From contig NZ_CP022464.2 of the NCBI RefSeq assembly GCF_002234575.2, positions 4,092,001 through 4,156,000 of the forward strand: a DNA stretch of 64,000 nt, read 5' to 3'. The notes under the pieces are model-generated. The model worked only from the letters and a program-made list of their open reading frames with translations. It made no database searches and had not been told where the DNA came from. Numbering within the stretch: position 1 is the first letter of the stretch; every line of letters begins with the position of its first letter. Positions 60,406 through 64,000 of this stretch are shown here, piece by piece. This stretch comes from Enterocloster bolteae. GTDB taxonomy: Bacteria > Bacillota > Clostridia > Lachnospirales > Lachnospiraceae. The position numbers and the translations under genes are program-made.

Positions 60406-60427
60406 GGGAACCTTTTTCAAGATTCCC
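60406..60427 (-). terminator. Possible terminator after the SARP gene
   Basis: GGGAATC pairs with GGTTCCC over a short loop and is followed by TTTTGG on the minus strand, about 155 bp past the regulator stop and 75 bp after the small frame at 60504. Confidence 0.5.
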
Positions 60428-60503
60428 TTGCTATTTCTATATGCACAGAATGACCGCCCAAGCAAAAATCTGCCTGTCCATTTTACACAGACACGCACGG
60501 TGC

Positions 60504-60584
60504 TTATACCAATGTATTCCACGCTGTTTCCAAAGCCACCGACATCATATCCCCAAAGGACTCCTGCCGCTTCTGCGCGGTCAT
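60504..60584 (-). CDS. Small 26-residue frame coupled to the SARP gene
   Basis: ATG at 60582-60584 overlaps the SARP stop (ATGA) and has AAGGAGAAGG directly before it. The product MTAQKRQESFGDMMSVALET continues six more residues to a TAA. The overlap and ribosome site look like translational coupling. There is no match that I recognise; it could be a short peptide or a chance frame. Confidence 0.4.
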   Translation of the reverse strand: MTAQKRQESFGDMMSVALETAWNTLV

Positions 60585-61870
60585 GGCCTTCTCCTTACAG
60601 TTTTTTCACGCCTGTTATCTTCTTTTCCTTTTTCTGTCCCCGGACACCAATCCTTCAGATTCACGTTTTCTATATGCAGACTTACCTTTTGCCCATACCT
60701 TCTGCGCATCCCGGATACAATACGGTTTTCAACAATGCGGCATTTATCTTCCCGCAGTTCGTTTGCCAGAATCAGAATCTGATCTGGTCCGTACTTTGTA
60801 TAAACGTCTCCTCTGCGAAGGGTACTGTGGACCACTTCACACAGAGCGTCCTCATACTCCTGAAGCTTCCCGCCATCCTCTACCGGACAATCTTTCCCGT
60901 CCCGGACCGTGCATACAATCAGAAATCCCCTGCGTTTCCCCCGCTCCACGGACCGGATAACCATACGGAAGCAGTCAACAAATCCCGGATAAGTACAATA
61001 ATACGATCCGGCCGACCACTCCCTTTCCTCAAGATTCCCCCTGATCTCTTTCAGACCGCCATTCACATGCTCTATCTGGCTGCCAATCTGTTTGAAATAT
61101 GCCAGCACGTGATCCGGGGGAATGCTGCCGGTCTCGTCAAGCAGCGTTTGTGTTACATAATCATATGTCTTTAATGCATCTCCATACCGCTTTAACGCCA
61201 ACAAAGCTCCGATCTTTTGCTCCGCCCACTCTGCCAGGGGATAGGCCGCAGTTGCAGCATCGCACAGCCTCACAATCTTCTGATGGTCCCGATGGTTCTT
61301 CATCAGGCGGCAGGCTTCCCTCACGCCTTTGAAATAAATATCCTGGTAATGGCTCCGAAGAGATTCCGCCCACACCTCGCCGGACAGAACAGGAAGGAAT
61401 TCTCCGCCGTAAAGACGGCAGGCCTGTTCCAGAAGCAGCTGACGTGCAGCTTCATCTTCTGTTTCCATAGCCCGGTTATAATAATCTTCCATGAGAGCGG
61501 CGTCTATCTGGAGTTCAAGTTCTCCCCCCACTCTCCCCATTTTCAAATAATATGTATTTTTTTCGACCACCACATATTCTCCCGAAGGCAGAACAGACTG
61601 GGAAAGTATTTTTCTCAGACGTGTTGTTGTAATCCTAAGCGCGTTTGCAGCATCCGTACTTCTTCTGTCATAAAGAAAATCCTGAAGCTTTACGCGGCTG
61701 ATTCCATTTTCTCCAGCCCATATCAGGAGCAGGAAAAGCTGCATCACCTTTCCCTTAACCGACATCGGCAGCTCCCACGGCTCTCCATTATAAAGTATCT
61801 CCAGTGTTCCCAGCGTCCGGGCATATAATGTATTCCTGACCGCCAGGTTATTTTTGTTTATCTCATTCAT
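60581..61870 (-). CDS. SARP-type regulator with BTAD and GGDEF-like tail
   Basis: A 429-residue regulator. An OmpR-type winged helix at about 17-105 (GTLEILYNGEPWELPMSVKG, DAANALRITTTRLRKIL) is followed by a BTAD helical domain (about 125-275, ACRLYGGEFLPVL, LKRYGDALKTYDYVTQTLLD), the arrangement of SARP activators. The last about 130 residues resemble a GGDEF fold with a broken signature: RRGDVYTKYGPDQILILANE. It therefore probably does not make cyclic di-GMP but may bind a nucleotide. Same-strand neighbour upstream of the adhesin gene; shares its 20-bp promoter box. Confidence 0.8.
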   Translation of the reverse strand: MNEINKNNLAVRNTLYARTLGTLEILYNGEPWELPMSVKGKVMQLFLLLIWAGENGISRVKLQDFLYDRRSTDAANALRITTTRLRKILSQSVLPSGEYVVVEKNTYYLKMGRVGGELELQIDAALMEDYYNRAMETEDEAARQLLLEQACRLYGGEFLPVLSGEVWAESLRSHYQDIYFKGVREACRLMKNHRDHQKIVRLCDAATAAYPLAEWAEQKIGALLALKRYGDALKTYDYVTQTLLDETGSIPPDHVLAYFKQIGSQIEHVNGGLKEIRGNLEEREWSAGSYYCTYPGFVDCFRMVIRSVERGKRRGFLIVCTVRDGKDCPVEDGGKLQEYEDALCEVVHSTLRRGDVYTKYGPDQILILANELREDKCRIVENRIVSGMRRRYGQKVSLHIENVNLKDWCPGTEKGKEDNRREKTVRRRP

Positions 61871-61912
61871 CTATGGTACCGCCTTTTAGCGTCTATTTTT
61901 CCAATTATAACC

Positions 61913-61948
61913 ATTATACAGGAAAACCATTTCAAAAAGCATTTCAAA
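61913..61948 (-). promoter_or_regulatory. SARP-type box and promoter of the SARP gene
   Basis: The identical 20-bp box TTTGAAATGCTTTTTGAAAT (complement 61929-61948) sits 10 bp before TATAAT (complement 61913-61918). This copy in front of the regulator gene implies self-activation. Confidence 0.68.
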
Positions 61949-62007
61949 CTTACATTATTCTGAATTTATTTATGTCTAAAGCCCATTTCCCGGAGTAGGA
62001 ATGGTCA

Positions 62008-62066
62008 ATTTTCAATTTAATCCTATACGCTTCCAGACCCATAAACTTCAGGAATACAAATTGGTG
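62008..62066 (-). pseudogene. Possible fragment of a third tyrosine recombinase
   Basis: On the minus strand, STNLY, a one-base frame change and LKFMGLEAYRIKLKI resemble AINAYLKCMGLEAHKVKFLK of the recombinase at 8866, at the end of the SAM-like domain. No other part of a recombinase is visible, so it is a short relic at best. The rest of the gap (61950-62180) holds nothing I can support. Confidence 0.35.
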
Positions 62067-62180
62067 GAGCCGGACCTTTAAGTGAAAGAAGAGTTCGCAG
62101 TACGCAAAAAACGGAAAAGAATCTGCAATAAGATAATTTCCCGTTTTTATGTTATCTATTTTGATATCCACCGAAACTAT

Positions 62181-62696
62181 TCAGTCAGCATCTACCCACA
62201 AATGATATGTTCCACAGTGCAGACACCGAAATAGATATCCGGCCAAGCTGCCGCTCTTTTCCAAATACTCCCGTGCATTGTCAAACTCATCACGGGCATC
62301 GTATTCGGCAAAAACCTCATCCGCGATGCCCATCCGCTCTAACTCTTCTGTTCCAACATCACCGATAAATGCACAATAATCATTACAACAAGCCAGCCAG
62401 TATTCACCCTGCCAGCTTGCATATCCCGGAGTCCGCTTAAACAATTCCTCTGTTTTTTGAGGGTCGGAAACCAAGCCGCTTTCCGCATCCTGAATAAAAT
62501 CACCCCTCAATTTTTCTGCCGCTTTCCCGTCTGATATACACTCCAGGCAGATACAATGAATATCATCTATACAATACATAGTACTACAGTATTCATTCAC
62601 TTCTTTTCCACAACACTGACAGATGCCGTTTTCATGTACAATAATATCGTTATCATATACGTTGGGGTGATACTTAAACACAATCTTCTTTTCCAT
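62181..62696 (-). CDS. CbrC-family (UPF0167) protein
   Basis: A 171-residue protein of the CbrC/UPF0167 family: VFKYHPNVYDNDIIVHENGI at the start, two Cys pairs (CQCCGKEV at about 28-35, CLECISDGKAAEKLRGDF at about 48-65) likely to bind Zn, then PGYASWQGEYWLACCNDYCA, and the last CLHCGTYHLW. In E. coli, CbrC is linked to colicin E2 tolerance; function here is unknown. ATG 62696 with GAGGAAG is chosen, giving the usual family length, over an upstream start 52 codons earlier. Confidence 0.85.
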   Translation of the reverse strand: MEKKIVFKYHPNVYDNDIIVHENGICQCCGKEVNEYCSTMYCIDDIHCICLECISDGKAAEKLRGDFIQDAESGLVSDPQKTEELFKRTPGYASWQGEYWLACCNDYCAFIGDVGTEELERMGIADEVFAEYDARDEFDNAREYLEKSGSLAGYLFRCLHCGTYHLWVDAD

Positions 62697-63013
62697 ATCA
62701 TTACTTCCTCGTAACATATAAATAAACGCTGCTATAACTTCCGATTCAGGTAAATTATACCACATAGCAGTCCAAAAGAACATAACGGAATCCATTGCCA
62801 AATAACGGATTAAACATGCACGAAAAAGCAGGCCTTCCCATGCGCCGCCCAATGCTGTGCATGCTGAAATAAATATGCGGCCCGCCGGGAATAAGCGGAC
62901 CGCATAGCATATCTATATATAACTCTGTTCAGACACATCCGCATCCATGGGATTGTTGTGGACGTGGCCGAATATATTGCATTCTGGTTTTTCTAACACT
63001 GCTTACGGCAGGT
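62697..63013. other. Gap between cbrC-like gene and arylsulfotransferase-like gene
   Basis: It contains the upstream region of the cbrC-like gene and the transcription terminator of the next gene (62875-62905). Beyond these I see no gene or repeat in it. Confidence 0.5.
62875..62905 (-). terminator. Terminator of the arylsulfotransferase-like gene
   Basis: ATGCGGTCCGC pairs with GCGGGCCGCAT on the minus strand, followed by ATTTATTT. It is about 110 bp after the stop at 63014. Confidence 0.75.
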
Positions 63014-64000
63014 TCAGGCTTTTTCCAATGGGCGGTCCAGGATATCACACAGATCGTCATAATCCATCTCGCCGTTAAACCTCAGTACTTCCTTTCCATT
63101 CCGGAATATGACTACGACCGGGATACCTCCCACATTGTAGGTGTCCACCAGCTCCTGGTTTGCATCCACATCCACATAACGGATTTCGTATGCCCCGTCA
63201 TATTCTTCCTTCAGGGCCTCTTCCAGCACAGGGTGCAGGGCCTTACAGTGAACGCAGCGCTCTGCGCCGAACAGTACCAGGACCGGTTTATCCTCCACTG
63301 CCAGGACCTCATCCTTCCAGCTGGCCGCGCCGGCGGGATGGAATACCTGCGTATCCACTTCAAAGACCTTTTCCCTCTGTGACAGGTCTTCCTCATCATC
63401 CGTTGCCACACAGAGCGCCACATCCTGATAATACGGCAAAGTCCCCTCAACGTCAATCACCGTTTTTGCCCCAAACGCGCCCGCGCCCGGAACACGGTAG
63501 GTCACATTGTCAATGCGCTCAATCGGTACCTCTGCCGGAACCGGCTCCTGCGGCACATAACTGTAGGGGTAACGGTAGGCCCTGTAAATCATATTGTTCC
63601 TGGGCCCCTTTTCATTGTGCGTGTAATACGGCGAAATCCACTCCCAAACAATCTCATGGTCCGGCGTTACCTCAATGAGTCTGCCGTCTGAGCCTTCGGT
63701 TACCAGGGTATTGCCGTTGGGCAGGCGCTGTGCGCTGCTGACATAGGGGCTGTAGAATTTGCTGGCGTCCGTGGGAATCGCATGGCCCAGCTCCTTGGGA
63801 GTCAGTTTCCATACCACTTCCAATGTAACAGGATTGAACTCCAGCACACGGCTGTAATCCCTCAATGCATTTTTGATGCCGATTGGAGAAGATGGGTTGG
63901 GGGTCCCGTAGCCGCCCCAGCCGCCGTTATCAAAGACCATCAGGTTGCCTTCGCCCGGCAGACCCTTGGGAATCATGTGGAAATGATGCTGTCCGATAAT
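63014..64000 (-). CDS. Arylsulfotransferase-like protein fused to thioredoxin domain (cut by window edge)
   Basis: The last 328 residues of a longer protein; its start is beyond 64000. The first about 200 residues here are the C-terminal part of the ASST beta-propeller (IGQHHFHMIPKGLPGEGNLM, with the His region of the active site; FYSPYVSSAQRLPNGNTLVT; then EWISPYY). Residues about 230-328 are a thioredoxin-like domain with CVHC in FGAERCVHCKALHPVLEEAL and the cis-Pro loop GGIPVVVIF. No signal can be judged. The enzyme would move sulfate between phenols; the fused thioredoxin may support redox control or folding. Confidence 0.82.
   Translation of the reverse strand: MIGQHHFHMIPKGLPGEGNLMVFDNGGWGGYGTPNPSSPIGIKNALRDYSRVLEFNPVTLEVVWKLTPKELGHAIPTDASKFYSPYVSSAQRLPNGNTLVTEGSDGRLIEVTPDHEIVWEWISPYYTHNEKGPRNNMIYRAYRYPYSYVPQEPVPAEVPIERIDNVTYRVPGAGAFGAKTVIDVEGTLPYYQDVALCVATDDEEDLSQREKVFEVDTQVFHPAGAASWKDEVLAVEDKPVLVLFGAERCVHCKALHPVLEEALKEEYDGAYEIRYVDVDANQELVDTYNVGGIPVVVIFRNGKEVLRFNGEMDYDDLCDILDRPLEKA

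Noticed and set aside
1..64000. CRISPR arrays, tRNA/rRNA genes, prophage or plasmid functions
   Set aside because: Looked for and not seen; the only tandem repeats are within surface-protein genes and one 21-bp intergenic repeat, and both recombinases fit local inversion better than phage integration since no phage genes or att duplications are present.

Overview
The window looks like a chromosome segment of an anaerobic, gut-type Firmicute of the Lachnospiraceae (Enterocloster/Lachnoclostridium-like). This is an inference from a Tyr T-box leader, AGGAGG ribosome sites, a stand-alone Spo0A DNA-binding domain, an RsiV/SigV-type pair, choline-binding-type wall repeats and an LPKTG anchor. No rRNA, tRNA, CRISPR array or intact insertion sequence was seen.

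Layout. 1-7.6 kb is housekeeping and small regulators: a xylose isomerase start with a divergent AraC regulator, a lipoprotein, a YdeI-like protein, tyrS with its T-box, a TetR/DegV pair and a SpoU methyltransferase. 7.7-9.8 kb is a first DNA-inversion switch: two small genes, a 225-bp segment with a strong outward promoter bounded by 26-bp inverted repeats, and a tyrosine recombinase whose 3' end runs through one repeat. 9.9-12.5 kb has a decayed LysR gene, a Spo0A C-domain protein, an AraC regulator with an effector domain, and a cold-shock gene with a structured leader. 12.6-19 kb is a DeoR-controlled D-serine dehydratase / Na+-alanine symporter / phosphodiesterase operon with a divergent MFS gene and a 10-bp-phased operator array. 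19-26 kb holds an ECF sigma/anti-sigma pair, a TetR-MATE pair and a solute-sensing GGDEF-EAL protein. 26.4-32.6 kb is a LysR gene and a hydroxy-acid operon (HD protein, RraA-like protein, two anion transporters, 2-hydroxyacid dehydrogenase). 33-39 kb has a hybrid sensor kinase, a chemoreceptor and a regulator with two GntR domains.

39.2-56.7 kb is the most striking part: a seven-gene, about 16-kb leftward operon for secreted wall-binding proteins (two giants of 2072 and about 1464 residues, a 546-residue repeat protein, a tandem 3D-domain protein, a transglutaminase-like protein), a small protein paralogous to one downstream of switch 1, and an O-antigen-ligase-like membrane protein. Directly upstream lies a second inversion switch with its own recombinase, paralogous to the first. 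The half-sites of the two switches differ by about one base. I read this as a phase-variable surface module with recombinase genes physically embedded in their own target sites.

57.2-62 kb is a second surface locus: an LPKTG-anchored Gly/Ser repeat adhesin and a SARP-type regulator. An identical 20-bp direct-repeat box lies in front of both promoters, which suggests direct autoregulation and co-control. The right end has a CbrC-like protein and the start-truncated end of an arylsulfotransferase-like protein fused to thioredoxin. Several decayed regulator, hydrolase and recombinase fragments are scattered through the window.
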